From IMG/VR virus record IMGVR_UViG_3300010354_000044, positions 107,985 to 171,984 of that record: a stretch of DNA of 64,000 nucleotides; one strand, written 5' to 3'. Positions within the stretch are counted from its first letter, which is position 1; every line of letters starts with the position of its first letter. The stretch comes from a virus. Shown here in pieces: positions 1 through 7,102 of this stretch. Position numbers and translations under genes: made by a program. The notes under the pieces were generated by a model, which saw only the letters and a program-made list of their open reading frames with translations, did not search any database and had not been told where the DNA came from.

Positions 1-1
1 T

Positions 2-55
2 ACTTCTGTGGCTGATAGGAGTCTTAACAGCAAAGGCTTTCGGTCTTTGATCTGA
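2..55 (+). other. Window edge; possible 3' end of an upstream gene
   Basis: Two frames are open from the left edge, ending with TGA at 53-55 and at 48-50. The second would give a hydrophobic C-terminus ending in KAFGL, in keeping with the small membrane proteins nearby. I cannot decide between them, and either could be chance. Nothing else is visible before the gene that starts at 122. Confidence 0.2.
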
Positions 56-121
56 CCAGTTTCTAAACACTCCAGCTCTTAGGCAGCTCGCGCCCGTGGT
101 TCCTTAATTTAACAAAAAGTC

Positions 122-289
122 ATGCTAAAAGGAGCTATCATCGCTTTTGGTGTCCTGCTTCTATTGGCAGCTCTCACAGGCCTCGCACTAATGATCATCC
201 ATCTGTTTGGTTTAGTAGGAATTCAGGTTCCTTTTTTATTTGGCCTGTGGCTAGCCGTTATTTTCCTAATATGCCTAGCCTCCATTTAA
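122..289 (+). CDS. Small two-helix membrane protein (55 aa)
   Basis: This 55-residue ORF is almost wholly hydrophobic. Residues about 5-30 and 36-54 form two membrane segments, with a lysine at position 3 as the only clear charge. It ends 16 nt before the next gene and reads in the same direction. Size and topology resemble small phage membrane proteins such as holins or superinfection-exclusion peptides, but no family motif is visible, so the function is unknown. The AGGAG-like sequence is absent, which weakens the start call. Confidence 0.5.
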   Translation: MLKGAIIAFGVLLLLAALTGLALMIIHLFGLVGIQVPFLFGLWLAVIFLICLASI

Positions 290-305
290 CTTACGGAGAC
301 AAATT

Positions 306-647
306 ATGACACTACACGAACTCGACATTAAATCACAGGTAAGTCGGCAGGTCGTTAAACAGGAACTTGCCGAATCATTTACCCGTAAACCACCCTTTCC
401 AGTATTGCAAATAGAGAATGATGTGGCCAAGTTTATACAACTAGTAAATCACTGCCTTTATGTAGGCGATAAGGACTTGCTGCTGACCTGGGGAATTAAC
501 CCTATCAAAGAAAATCCGGGGTTACTTGGCTCTAACGATTTTGGGCTGTATAAAGAGACGTTTGAAAATCTTTATGAAAAAGCCCAGATAGAGCTAGAAA
601 AGCAATGCTTCCTTGAGCTTGTGCAGCTGTTCTCTTCCTTTACTTAA
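306..647 (+). CDS. Orphan protein, 113 aa
   Basis: ATG is preceded by ACGGAGA at a good distance, so the start is reasonable. The product is soluble and mildly acidic, with a leucine-rich C-terminal helix (FLELVQLFSS). There is no signal peptide or recognisable motif. It sits in a tight same-strand row with the genes before and after it (8 nt to the next), which suggests co-transcription. I do not recognise the family. Confidence 0.6.
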   Translation: MTLHELDIKSQVSRQVVKQELAESFTRKPPFPVLQIENDVAKFIQLVNHCLYVGDKDLLLTWGINPIKENPGLLGSNDFGLYKETFENLYEKAQIELEKQCFLELVQLFSSFT

Positions 648-655
648 TAAATCAA

Positions 656-1312
656 ATGAAAATATTTGAATCCTTAGTTAAACTCAGCAACTCCTGGGAT
701 GCCGATTTGGCTCAGAAGTTAGCTCTGCTTTACCTAGAAAGCCCCTGCCGCGCCGCTGAGCTGCATGAGATCGGGGTCAGCGATAGTTTGACCATATGGC
801 TTCATTCTCAGGTTACCTACGACCGCGGCGCGTGGGTAGACAAAAAGACTGGGTGTCGGTGCGCTGCTGTAAAAGATAATCATGATTATGATCTTTCCCT
901 GCTAACTCAGCAGGCTGAAAATGGTTTACTGCATATAGCCAGTAGTGATATCGCAGGGGGCAGTCCTCTATGGTCATTGTCAACAAACGACATATCTCGT
1001 TTCATTTGTGTGCTCGGGCATATTAGGTATGGCATAGGGTTCAGCACCTCTGAAAAGTGCCTCCTATCTATCCTTATGGCGTCCGATTATCGGCAATGGG
1101 TTGCTGAAGACCGAACATGGGGTGGACACTGGGAACCCAAGCAAAGAAACTATGGCGCCCAGGCCCTATTGTCTGAGATTGGGCTGCAGGCTGTTACTTT
1201 AGATTGGCTAGGGAGGCCTGAGAAGAGCCGGGAGCATCCGAGGACCAAAGAAATGATGGTCTACTCCCACAAAGTTGTCCTTCCCGAAGCACTACCAACA
1301 GGACTCCTCTAA
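656..1312 (+). CDS. Orphan protein, 218 aa
   Basis: A soluble protein with several tryptophans and cysteines (a GCRCAAV stretch near residue 65). The C-terminal third is basic. I recognise no catalytic motif, signal peptide or membrane segment. It starts 8 nt after the preceding stop with no strong Shine-Dalgarno, which suggests translational coupling. Its length and normal composition make it a convincing gene, but the function is unknown. Confidence 0.6.
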   Translation: MKIFESLVKLSNSWDADLAQKLALLYLESPCRAAELHEIGVSDSLTIWLHSQVTYDRGAWVDKKTGCRCAAVKDNHDYDLSLLTQQAENGLLHIASSDIAGGSPLWSLSTNDISRFICVLGHIRYGIGFSTSEKCLLSILMASDYRQWVAEDRTWGGHWEPKQRNYGAQALLSEIGLQAVTLDWLGRPEKSREHPRTKEMMVYSHKVVLPEALPTGLL

Positions 1313-1326
1313 TACTTTAAGACATC

Positions 1327-1398
1327 ATGTTCAAAAAGCTAATCATACTTATTCTCCTGTTCATCGCCCTTTTAACAGACACTTCCAATGGAAAATAA
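1327..1398 (+). CDS. Hydrophobic micro-ORF, 23 aa
   Basis: The 23-codon ORF encodes MFKK followed by about 14 hydrophobic residues (LIILILLFIALL) and a short polar end. This looks like a single membrane helix or a cut-down signal peptide. It begins 14 nt after the previous stop and its last 11 nt overlap the next gene, so it could be a coupling leader or a tiny membrane peptide. It has no strong ribosome binding site, so it may also be chance. Confidence 0.3.
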   Translation: MFKKLIILILLFIALLTDTSNGK

Positions 1399-1726
1399 TG
1401 AAAGCGTGGTAGAGCTAATGGAAATATACGGGGGCTTGTCCAAGCTGCGACCGATTCTTAAAGACGTTCCGCCTGAAAAGTGGGAAGGTCTGATAGAAGC
1501 AGCCCGGTATACAATAGAACTTCGCAAAGAGCTAGAAGAAAGTTCCATTCCTCATGAGGAATGGGGAGGCGCTATAGAGGCTTGCAAGATCCTTCTAGAT
1601 CTAAAACGTTCTTACAAGGGCGGAAGTCTAGTTGAGGCCCTTAGCCGTAATCGCAGCCGGATAGCTAACTTAGATACACAATACCAAGCTTGGCTTCTAA
1701 GAAACGTTACTATGCTGATTGATTGA
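1388..1726 (+). CDS. Orphan helical protein, 112 aa
   Basis: A highly charged, probably all-helical protein containing a loose internal duplication: PPEKWEGLIEAARYTIELRKELE near residue 28 (written here only as landmark W-E-G-L-I-E-A) and PHEEWGGAIEACKILLDLK near residue 55. Both units share the pattern W-x-G-x-I-E-A followed by a hydrophobic stretch. The function is unknown. The start overlaps the 23-codon hydrophobic ORF by 11 nt. It is the last gene before a 113-nt gap that holds a possible promoter. Confidence 0.55.
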   Translation: MENNESVVELMEIYGGLSKLRPILKDVPPEKWEGLIEAARYTIELRKELEESSIPHEEWGGAIEACKILLDLKRSYKGGSLVEALSRNRSRIANLDTQYQAWLLRNVTMLID

Positions 1727-1785
1727 GCTCAATCGTTTTCAGAAGTTAATTGTAGGAGAATCAATTTAAAAGTTTTAAAGAATAG

Positions 1786-1827
1786 TTGTCTTTTTTAACT
1801 TACGTGTGTTAAGGTAGAAAGACCTTA
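1786..1827 (+). promoter_or_regulatory. Possible promoter and small palindrome
   Basis: TTGTCT at 1786-1791 lies 17 nt before TTAAGG, a weak -10. The latter overlaps a hairpin TAAGGT-agaaag-ACCTTA (1810-1827) that ends 12 nt before the GTG of the next gene. That gene encodes a DNA-binding-like protein, so an autoregulated promoter is possible. The -10 is poor and the case is weak. Confidence 0.25.
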
Positions 1828-1839
1828 CTCTAGATAGCC

Positions 1840-2310
1840 GTGTACAAACAAAAACGTAAGCCCAAGAAGAGAGAAGTTGGTCGGCACAGCCCCGGCGCTC
1901 AGTCTCGGCTGGATAAGTTTGTACAGACCCATAGAGCAGAGAAGGAAGCTAATCCTCTGCCCTTGGATTTCTACCGCCCTATTTATCTCCCCAATAACTT
2001 CTGGGAGACTCTACGCAGCTACGGCAATCTGTACGTGTACGCACGTATGCTAGATAAAAAGGGCGCAGGGGTTGTTACCTTTAATACGGACTTTGCAGCG
2101 GGCGAGCTCTACATGATGCCCCGGACGTGCAAAGATTATATCCGCACCTGCCTGCGGAAAGGTTTGTTTAGGCATATAGAGTGGTTAGACAAAACGACCG
2201 TCAAGGTCTATTACAACTCTATGCCTAAGCTAATGTTGGGCTTAGAAGCAGAGTCCAACACTGAGATTCTCTTGGAGAGTCCGGAGGACATCCTGAGAAA
2301 AAAGTCCTGA
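1840..2310 (+). CDS. Putative DNA-binding protein, zero-frame product (156 aa)
   Basis: The N-terminus is very basic (VYKQKRKPKKREVGRHS). The middle (about residues 65-125) looks like a winged-helix fold, with YVYARMLDKKG followed by YMMPRTCKDYIRTCLRKGLF. The GTG start is the only start after an in-frame TAG at 1831 and has no Shine-Dalgarno, so initiation may be weak or leaderless. Translation would end at TGA 2308-2310. Just before that stop lie A_AAA_AAG and, downstream, a 10-bp hairpin, so some ribosomes probably shift to -1 and continue to 2972. The function is unknown; a replication or transcription regulator is my inference. Confidence 0.65.
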   Translation: MYKQKRKPKKREVGRHSPGAQSRLDKFVQTHRAEKEANPLPLDFYRPIYLPNNFWETLRSYGNLYVYARMLDKKGAGVVTFNTDFAAGELYMMPRTCKDYIRTCLRKGLFRHIEWLDKTTVKVYYNSMPKLMLGLEAESNTEILLESPEDILRKKS

Positions 2311-2335
2311 TTCCTGAGGATAGTGTCCTCAGGAA
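2298..2335 (+). promoter_or_regulatory. Programmed -1 ribosomal frameshift signal
   Basis: The heptamer A AAA AAG occupies 2298-2304 in the correct phase for a -1 slip (zero-frame AAA, AAG). The zero-frame TGA follows at 2308. After a 6-nt spacer there is a perfect hairpin, TTCCTGAGGA (2311-2320), loop TAGTG, TCCTCAGGAA (2326-2335). After the slip the -1 frame is open to 2972. All three parts of the standard bacterial -1 frameshift signal are present. What I see is the sequence; that frameshifting occurs is inference. Confidence 0.75.
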
Positions 2336-2972
2336 GCAGGAACAGAGTCAGTTTCGCGCTCAGCAGGAGCTGCGCACTAAGCTGCAGCAAAAGCTGAAAG
2401 ACGAACTAAACGTAAGAAAGTTAGGTGCTGAAGGAGAAGAGCATGTAGAAAAAGAGTTTAAGGACCAAATGCTCACGCTTGCCGACTTCTTTAGAAAACC
2501 CTCTGTTAATGCCGGGGGCACTGTTTTGAAGAGGAAAAGTAAACGCCGAAAACGGCGGAATAAAGCTCTTATTTATCGCGGCAAGCGGTTCACGTTGGCG
2601 CATCCAGACGCCCCTCTGTTTGGAGCTACCCAGAAGGCGATCGGCTTAGAGATAGGCCGGGCCCGCAAGACTGTATCCCGACGGCTATCTAATAGCTATC
2701 GGGAGAAAGTGGCAAAGAAATATAAGATCACTATCAAACCCCTTCAGCGCACCCAGGTGTTAATCCATTTGGGTGATGCCGCTGCTGCAGAACAGGCCCA
2801 GCGAGAGTCGCTTGAGCGCCTCCCGATTGCGGTCTACAACGATAAATCTTATATTTGCCGGCCTAACGTCTACAAGGGGACAGCAGAGACACCAAGAAGC
2901 CAACGGCGGGTGCGTCAGCACCTTCGCCAACTTGAAGCTAAGCTACAAAAGCGTAGCTCCGATGATGCTTGA
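2304..2972 (+). CDS. -1 frame extension: coiled-coil and HTH domain
   Basis: This frame is open from 2265 but has no ATG before 2469, while the sequence upstream of that ATG clearly looks coding (Q/E/K-rich, coiled-coil-like). This supports expression by frameshift from the 1840 gene; the fusion would be about 377 residues. After the coiled coil come a basic patch (KRKSKRRKRRNK) and a helix-turn-helix-like segment (QKAIGLEIGRARKTVSRRL). Internal initiation at 2469 would give a 167-residue protein with the HTH alone. I infer a regulator or replication protein made in two forms. Confidence 0.6.
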   Translation, partial: VLIPEDSVLRKQEQSQFRAQQELRTKLQQKLKDELNVRKLGAEGEEHVEKEFKDQMLTLADFFRKPSVNAGGTVLKRKSKRRKRRNKALIYRGKRFTLAHPDAPLFGATQKAIGLEIGRARKTVSRRLSNSYREKVAKKYKITIKPLQRTQVLIHLGDAAAAEQAQRESLERLPIAVYNDKSYICRPNVYKGTAETPRSQRRVRQHLRQLEAKLQKRSSDDA

Positions 2973-3370
2973 TTTTATCAAGCGTTGCTTCTTGGGTTTG
3001 GTTGCTTCAACACTAGCGCCCCTCCGCTAGGTTGTAGCAGCGAAGCGAAAAATTTATTGAAATAATATTTTCTTCGCTTCGCTGCTGGATTTTCAGCTCC
3101 GCCAGTTTTTTTTGGTGAGCTGCCCCGTGAAAAATTTTTTTATTATTTTTTTTTTGCGGGGCATGAAAGGGGGGTTATTCTTACACAAGGAAAAAGCTAG
3201 GGTATCCTTAGCTTGATTTTTAGTGTAAAGTTATTTTTTATATTAATTTCGGGAATTAAGGGATTAAAGTTAAACCTATAGTTTTTGATAGGGGCTGCGC
3301 CCCTATCTTTTTTTTTGATTAACTTTCTAAATGTCCTTTAGAAGTTTGTATGGGTACAAACTGAATCAAC
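2973..3370 (+). other. Hairpin-rich non-coding region
   Basis: No convincing gene is present. The stretch is AT-rich and holds several inverted repeats: CTAGCG/CGCTAG at 3013-3030; a perfect 14-bp stem AGCAGCGAAGCGAA (3036-3049) with TTCGCTTCGCTGCT (3073-3086); TGCCCCG (3121-3127) with CGGGGCA (3157-3163) around a T-rich loop; and a terminator at 3287-3316. A small RNA, a regulatory leader or a replication-related region are all possible. Nothing seen decides between them. Confidence 0.5.
3287..3316 (+). terminator. Strong intrinsic terminator
   Basis: GATAGGGGC (3287-3295), loop TGC, GCCCCTATC (3299-3307), then nine T residues. The stem is perfect and GC-rich at the loop end, a classical rho-independent terminator for transcripts coming from the left. 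Confidence 0.85.
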
Positions 3371-3769
3371 ATGTTCTATTCCTTTGAGTTATTCGGACCG
3401 CGCTTGCGCGCGTACGAGCAGAAATTAGCTGAGCTATCGCTGTATGACCCCCCAAGCCCCCCTTCCCCCCAAACCTCGGCAGAAGGACTTAGCGATACAT
3501 CGCCCTTCCAGGAGGCTATTGATGCAGGATTAGCTATGCTAGACTGTATAAAACCAGCATCTACCGAAACCTACGGCCAACACTTTCTAAGCGTTGTCAA
3601 GCTAATAGTAAGAGCGCAGCAATACCCGCTGGCTTTACAACTCATTACAGATTACCGTTGCCCCGCTAAGTACATCTCGGGCGAACTAAAGACTTTAAAG
3701 GAAGCTATCAACACATGTCTTACTTCACCGGCTACAGACAACGACTGCAGCTCAACCATCAGAACTTAG
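3371..3769 (+). CDS. Orphan protein with proline linker, 132 aa
   Basis: The N-terminal part (about 25 residues) is followed by a proline-rich linker (YDPPSPPSPQTSAEG, about residues 25-39) and a helical C-terminal part. The linker is encoded by a copy of the C-rich repeat that recurs across the window, so it may be an inserted element that happens to be read as a flexible linker. The gene ends 55 nt inside the next one. No function is recognised. It is the first gene after the terminator at 3287-3316. Confidence 0.5.
   Translation: MFYSFELFGPRLRAYEQKLAELSLYDPPSPPSPQTSAEGLSDTSPFQEAIDAGLAMLDCIKPASTETYGQHFLSVVKLIVRAQQYPLALQLITDYRCPAKYISGELKTLKEAINTCLTSPATDNDCSSTIRT
3447..3484 (+). repeat. C-rich repeat, copy 1 (minus strand G-rich)
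   Basis: Runs of C (CCCCCC, CCCCCC, CCCCCC) are followed by AAACCTCGGCAG. On the minus strand this gives three runs of six G separated by 2-3 nt, a strong G-quadruplex candidate if one run is split. It lies inside a gene. Related copies lie near 12064, 15895, 21406, 37376 and 54671, all C-rich on the plus strand. Confidence 0.6.
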
Positions 3770-4236
3770 TAGAGCTCGCGTTGCAGTTAACCCAGGAAGG
3801 CCTTCGGGTGCAGTATTATCTCCCTTCTGGTAGGACTCTCTTAAGCTCTCTGCGCGTCATTGACGGCGAGGAGTATCAACATCGGGTATCCAAAGAAGGA
3901 CATTACTACTGGTATAAGATCTTCGTCAATGCCGTGCGTATTCAATTCAACACAGTCCCATACCGGTGGACATTTGAATACGATACGATCCCAGACTACC
4001 AGCACGGCTCTAGCACTACCGGGAAAGAATTTATCGTAAATCCTTTATGTGGGGGCCGTCCTGGGTATGCCGACTGGAATAGGTTACCCTTTAGCGTGCA
4101 AGACGTTAAGGACAATCTCCGGCCCTTCTACCTGCGTAATATCGGTGATCGCCAGCCTGGAATCCTTGATTATGTAGACCTTGTTCCACAAATGCCCGTA
4201 AACTTTAATGAAATCAAAGGAAGCTATGATGTGTAG
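3715..4236 (+). CDS. Orphan protein, 173 aa
   Basis: A soluble, tyrosine-rich protein with no recognised motif. The ATG lies inside the end of the previous gene (55-nt overlap in another frame), with AAGGAAG about 11 nt upstream as a possible Shine-Dalgarno. The overlap suggests translational coupling. The C-terminus runs to 1 nt before the first of three small membrane proteins. Length and composition support a real gene, but the function is unknown. Confidence 0.6.
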   Translation: MSYFTGYRQRLQLNHQNLVELALQLTQEGLRVQYYLPSGRTLLSSLRVIDGEEYQHRVSKEGHYYWYKIFVNAVRIQFNTVPYRWTFEYDTIPDYQHGSSTTGKEFIVNPLCGGRPGYADWNRLPFSVQDVKDNLRPFYLRNIGDRQPGILDYVDLVPQMPVNFNEIKGSYDV

Positions 4237-4237
4237 A

Positions 4238-4414
4238 ATGACTAAAAGGCAACTACGAAAGATCAACCTATATTACTGTGTTTCTGCATCTCTTGTAATC
4301 TTACTTGCATTACTCTTGCAGTCTCCAATATCTAACCCGCTGACTCCCTTCCTAATTTCAGCAGTCTTTGTAGTTGGCATTTGGCTCTGGTTCATGAACC
4401 TGTTTGTCCGCTAA
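4238..4414 (+). CDS. Membrane microprotein, tandem paralogue 1 (58 aa)
   Basis: The product starts MTKRQLRKINLYY, a short basic head, followed by two membrane helices (about residues 14-30 and 36-54) and ends with W-x-x-x-N-L-x-x-R. Upstream ATGs at 4208 and 4226 are possible, but the two following paralogues begin with the same K-x-Q-x-R-x-x-x-x-Y-Y head, which fixes the start here. It is the first of three tandem paralogues, so local duplication is clear. The function is unknown; an inner-membrane role such as lysis timing or superinfection exclusion is a guess. Confidence 0.7.
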   Translation: MTKRQLRKINLYYCVSASLVILLALLLQSPISNPLTPFLISAVFVVGIWLWFMNLFVR

Positions 4415-4448
4415 CTTTCTAAACCCTACCCCGAGGAAAATAACAATA
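4415..4448 (+). repeat. Leader repeat, copy 1
   Basis: TCTAAACCCTACCCC followed by GAGGAAAATA is nearly identical to the stretch ending just before the ATG at 4882. Each copy supplies an AGGAAAA Shine-Dalgarno. This suggests that the duplication that made the tandem genes included the leader. Confidence 0.6.
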
Positions 4449-4452
4449 TACA

Positions 4453-4623
4453 ATGCCTAAAAAACAAGTACGCGCATTCAATAACTATTACCTCGCTTTT
4501 GCAACTCCCGTGCTTTTACTCGGGCTGCTTCTGCAGTCCGCAATAGGATTTAATGCCGTAACCGTTATCGTAACCATGGCAGTCGCCATAATAGGCGTTT
4601 GGCTATTGCTCAAAAATTTGTAG
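4453..4623 (+). CDS. Membrane microprotein, tandem paralogue 2 (56 aa)
   Basis: A 56-residue two-helix membrane protein that starts MPKKQVRAFNNYY and ends GVWLLLKNL. Residue pattern, length and topology match the genes on either side. The leader carries CGAGGAAAATAACAATATACA before the ATG, so the Shine-Dalgarno is rather far away. Amino-acid identity to its neighbours is low outside the head and tail, so the duplication is not recent or the copies evolve fast, as is common for phage membrane proteins facing host or competing phages. Confidence 0.65.
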   Translation: MPKKQVRAFNNYYLAFATPVLLLGLLLQSAIGFNAVTVIVTMAVAIIGVWLLLKNL

Positions 4624-4674
4624 AGTCAGCGTCGGAAGGATGTCACTAATTTAGAAGCGCTTAAAGGTAACAAA

Positions 4675-4854
4675 GTGAATAGAAAACAACTACGGACAAT
4701 CACACAATATTACATCTTCTTTGCAGGGCCTGTAATTAGCTTCTCAGCACTGCGGTACGTACTAGCAGGCCCTGATTTAAGCTTTATCGTCATACCCTTG
4801 TTAGTGATTCTAATAGGCCTTTGGGTCTTGTTTCTAAACCTAAAAGCTCGCTAA
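4675..4854 (+). CDS. Membrane microprotein, tandem paralogue 3 (59 aa)
   Basis: This begins with GTG and encodes VNRKQLRTITQYY, two membrane helices and a C-terminal GLWVLFLNLKAR, the same plan as the two preceding genes. AAAGGTAACAAA lies just before the GTG as a possible ribosome binding site. It ends 27 nt before the ATG of the RNA repair gene. Three diverged copies in tandem suggest either selection for variety or a hetero-oligomeric membrane complex; neither can be shown from sequence. Confidence 0.65.
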   Translation: MNRKQLRTITQYYIFFAGPVISFSALRYVLAGPDLSFIVIPLLVILIGLWVLFLNLKAR

Positions 4855-4856
4855 TT

Positions 4857-4881
4857 GTCTAAACCCTACCCCAAGGAAAAT
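4857..4881 (+). repeat. Leader repeat, copy 2 with ribosome binding site
   Basis: This is a second copy of TCTAAACCCTACCCC + AAGGAAAAT, directly before ATG 4882. The AAGGAAAA at good spacing supports 4882 rather than the in-frame TTG at 4855 as the start of the repair gene. The repeat lies downstream of paralogue 3 just as copy 1 lies downstream of paralogue 1. Confidence 0.6.
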
Positions 4882-7077
4882 ATGGCTACCATCAACCTGC
4901 TACCTAATTACCTTTACCTCGCGTCAGGGCCCTCGGCGTCGGGTAAGAGCACAGCACTTAAGGGCCTGCCTGCAGGGGTAGTGGTGTCCTCAGACAGCTT
5001 GAGAACCCAAATATTCGGTCTTGAAGCTGATACTGTAGAGGGTAACCTACTAGCCCCTCCTAGCCTAAGACCCCGCCCTGTCAACGATAGCTTTATCTTT
5101 GACACCATGAGACAGATCGTGGAGGCCCGTCTTAAAGCAGGACTGACAACAGTCGTAGACGCAACTTTGTTAACCGACCGTGACCGCAAGCAGTTCGTGG
5201 ATATAGCTGCTAGCTACAACGTCCCTGTTCAGATTTTGATCTGGGATGTTCCCGCCGAGCAGCTGACTACTAGAGATGCAGATCGTCAGTTCCGGGTAGG
5301 GGCTGAGGTTATCCAGCGACAACTGGAGCGCTTTGAGCGTACATCCCAGTACTCCTATATTGTAGACGACTACTTTGAGCTTGAAATAGCTCACCTAACA
5401 GTAGCTAGTAGCGTAGAACTGGATTTCGTGGGTGACATCCACGGCTGCTACGACCAGTTAATAGAACTGATTGAAAAGCTAGGCTATGTTATTGGCGAGG
5501 ACGGTATTGCTAGGTATGCTGGTAATGAGCCCCGGCGTCTGTGCTTTTTGGGCGACTATGTAGACCGAGGGCCCAAGTCCTTAGAGGTACTCAAATTCAT
5601 TTACCGGAATACGCCTACGCATTGGGCGTTGCTGGGGAACCATGATAGTAACCTTCTCAAGGGGTTGCTAGGAAAACCCGTAACCTCCAAGGCCACACAG
5701 GAGACCCTCCATGAAGTGATGGTCGCCAAGGCGGAGAAGTGGGTTACAGAGCTACTGACCTCACTGCCTCGTTATCTAACCTGGCGGAATGTCGTTATTT
5801 GCCATGCCGACATCCAGAGGCTTAACTTACCTCAGGAGACAACTCAGTGCGTTTACGGTTGTAGTAAACTGAACAGGCCTATAAACGCCGATGAAATCTG
5901 GAGTAAGACTGAGAAGCGCCTGCTTATCCGCGGTCACTTTACTCCTGACCACGAGTACGATAACGTCATTACCCTGGACGGTAATCCGGGCTATGGCGGT
6001 ACTATTAAAGCAGGGCGTTTTGCTGTTGCTCAAGTTGCGGGTCGGAAGCATGATAACTTCTTAATCCAGCAATGGATTGAATTCTCATTAGGGCCTACGG
6101 AAGATTATGAAGAACGCAAGAAGACTGTAATAGGTTTTCGCCTTGCCGCTATGCCAAAAGAGTTGGTTAGCACGGCTACATCGCCTTGCGGCCACCTCAA
6201 GCTGTTTAAATACACGCCTAATGCCTTTAGACAGTCCTTTAAATCTGAAGGGCCTTGGCTGGAGTACCCTGACCTTAAGTACGCCCGAGGCCTTGTCGTA
6301 GGCCTTAACCACCAACCGGTGAACACGGTCTTTCCTAAAATTCCTAGTTACACCGAAGGAATTGATCCGAGCAAGCAGGTGATTGCCGCGACAAAGTTGA
6401 ACGGCTTTCTCCTAGCTACATTCAGACATCCTTACAAAGAGGATGTGGTCTTCACTACTACCGGGTCGTTTGACTCTGAGTACGTAAAGATGGGCCGTGC
6501 ATTGTTCTACAAGCACGCAAAACAGTCTCGGCAGCAGCTCCTAAACAGCCCGGGATTGACATTCTTGTGGGAGGTTATAGACCCTAATAAAGACCAAAAT
6601 GTCCACCCTATTGCCTCGTCCGCAGGCATCTACCTAATTGCTGTAGGGCAAAATGGGGTAATCCTCCCCGAGGAGGAGATGCAAAGCTACGCCGGCAACT
6701 TGAATGTCAACTGTGCCAGTCATGTACAGACTGACTTCGGGTCAGTCCTAGAAATGGCCCGCACCAGCGACGGCGAGGGCTATATGATTAGGGACTTGGA
6801 AGGTAACTACCTTGCAAAGCTCAAATCACCGTTTTACCTGACTGTCAAGAAGTTTATGCGTCTATCGCCAAAGGCGGGCGCACAGCTCTTTAACGACCCT
6901 ATTAATTTCAACTTTGAGTATATTTGGCAGCAGTGCATGGACAACCCTTATGCCAACGACCTTTATACCCGGCAGACAGCTATCGCCGAAGCTATCCGAA
7001 CACACTTTTCCTGTGAAACTTGGCAACAAGCAGATAGTTTAACCCGTAGAGAATTTCTCTATCGCATGTTAAGCTAA
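4882..7077 (+). CDS. pnkp-like: Trifunctional RNA repair enzyme: kinase-phosphatase-ligase
   Basis: The 731-residue product has three domains. Residues 10-165 are a P-loop polynucleotide 5'-kinase (GPSASGKST at 16-24). Residues 178-370 are a PPP-type metallophosphatase with GDIHG (about 184), GDYVDRGP (about 225) and GNHD (about 253). Residues 420-731 are a nucleotidyltransferase RNA ligase, with probable motif I K-L-N-G (about 503), FLWEVIDP (about 561), EGYMIR (about 632) and a KLK motif V (about 647). The architecture matches bacterial Pnkp, which heals and seals cleaved tRNA ends, while the ligase motifs look closer to T4 Rnl1. A phage-carried single-chain repair enzyme would counter host anticodon nucleases. 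The start is set by AAGGAAAA before the ATG. Confidence 0.85.
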   Translation: MATINLLPNYLYLASGPSASGKSTALKGLPAGVVVSSDSLRTQIFGLEADTVEGNLLAPPSLRPRPVNDSFIFDTMRQIVEARLKAGLTTVVDATLLTDRDRKQFVDIAASYNVPVQILIWDVPAEQLTTRDADRQFRVGAEVIQRQLERFERTSQYSYIVDDYFELEIAHLTVASSVELDFVGDIHGCYDQLIELIEKLGYVIGEDGIARYAGNEPRRLCFLGDYVDRGPKSLEVLKFIYRNTPTHWALLGNHDSNLLKGLLGKPVTSKATQETLHEVMVAKAEKWVTELLTSLPRYLTWRNVVICHADIQRLNLPQETTQCVYGCSKLNRPINADEIWSKTEKRLLIRGHFTPDHEYDNVITLDGNPGYGGTIKAGRFAVAQVAGRKHDNFLIQQWIEFSLGPTEDYEERKKTVIGFRLAAMPKELVSTATSPCGHLKLFKYTPNAFRQSFKSEGPWLEYPDLKYARGLVVGLNHQPVNTVFPKIPSYTEGIDPSKQVIAATKLNGFLLATFRHPYKEDVVFTTTGSFDSEYVKMGRALFYKHAKQSRQQLLNSPGLTFLWEVIDPNKDQNVHPIASSAGIYLIAVGQNGVILPEEEMQSYAGNLNVNCASHVQTDFGSVLEMARTSDGEGYMIRDLEGNYLAKLKSPFYLTVKKFMRLSPKAGAQLFNDPINFNFEYIWQQCMDNPYANDLYTRQTAIAEAIRTHFSCETWQQADSLTRREFLYRMLS

Positions 7078-7102
7078 TAGTGTGGAGTTGTGGACAGATC
7101 CA

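Noticed and set aside
5170-6326. Several minus-strand ORFs of 73-75 codons
   Set aside because: All antisense to the RNA repair gene with its conserved motifs.
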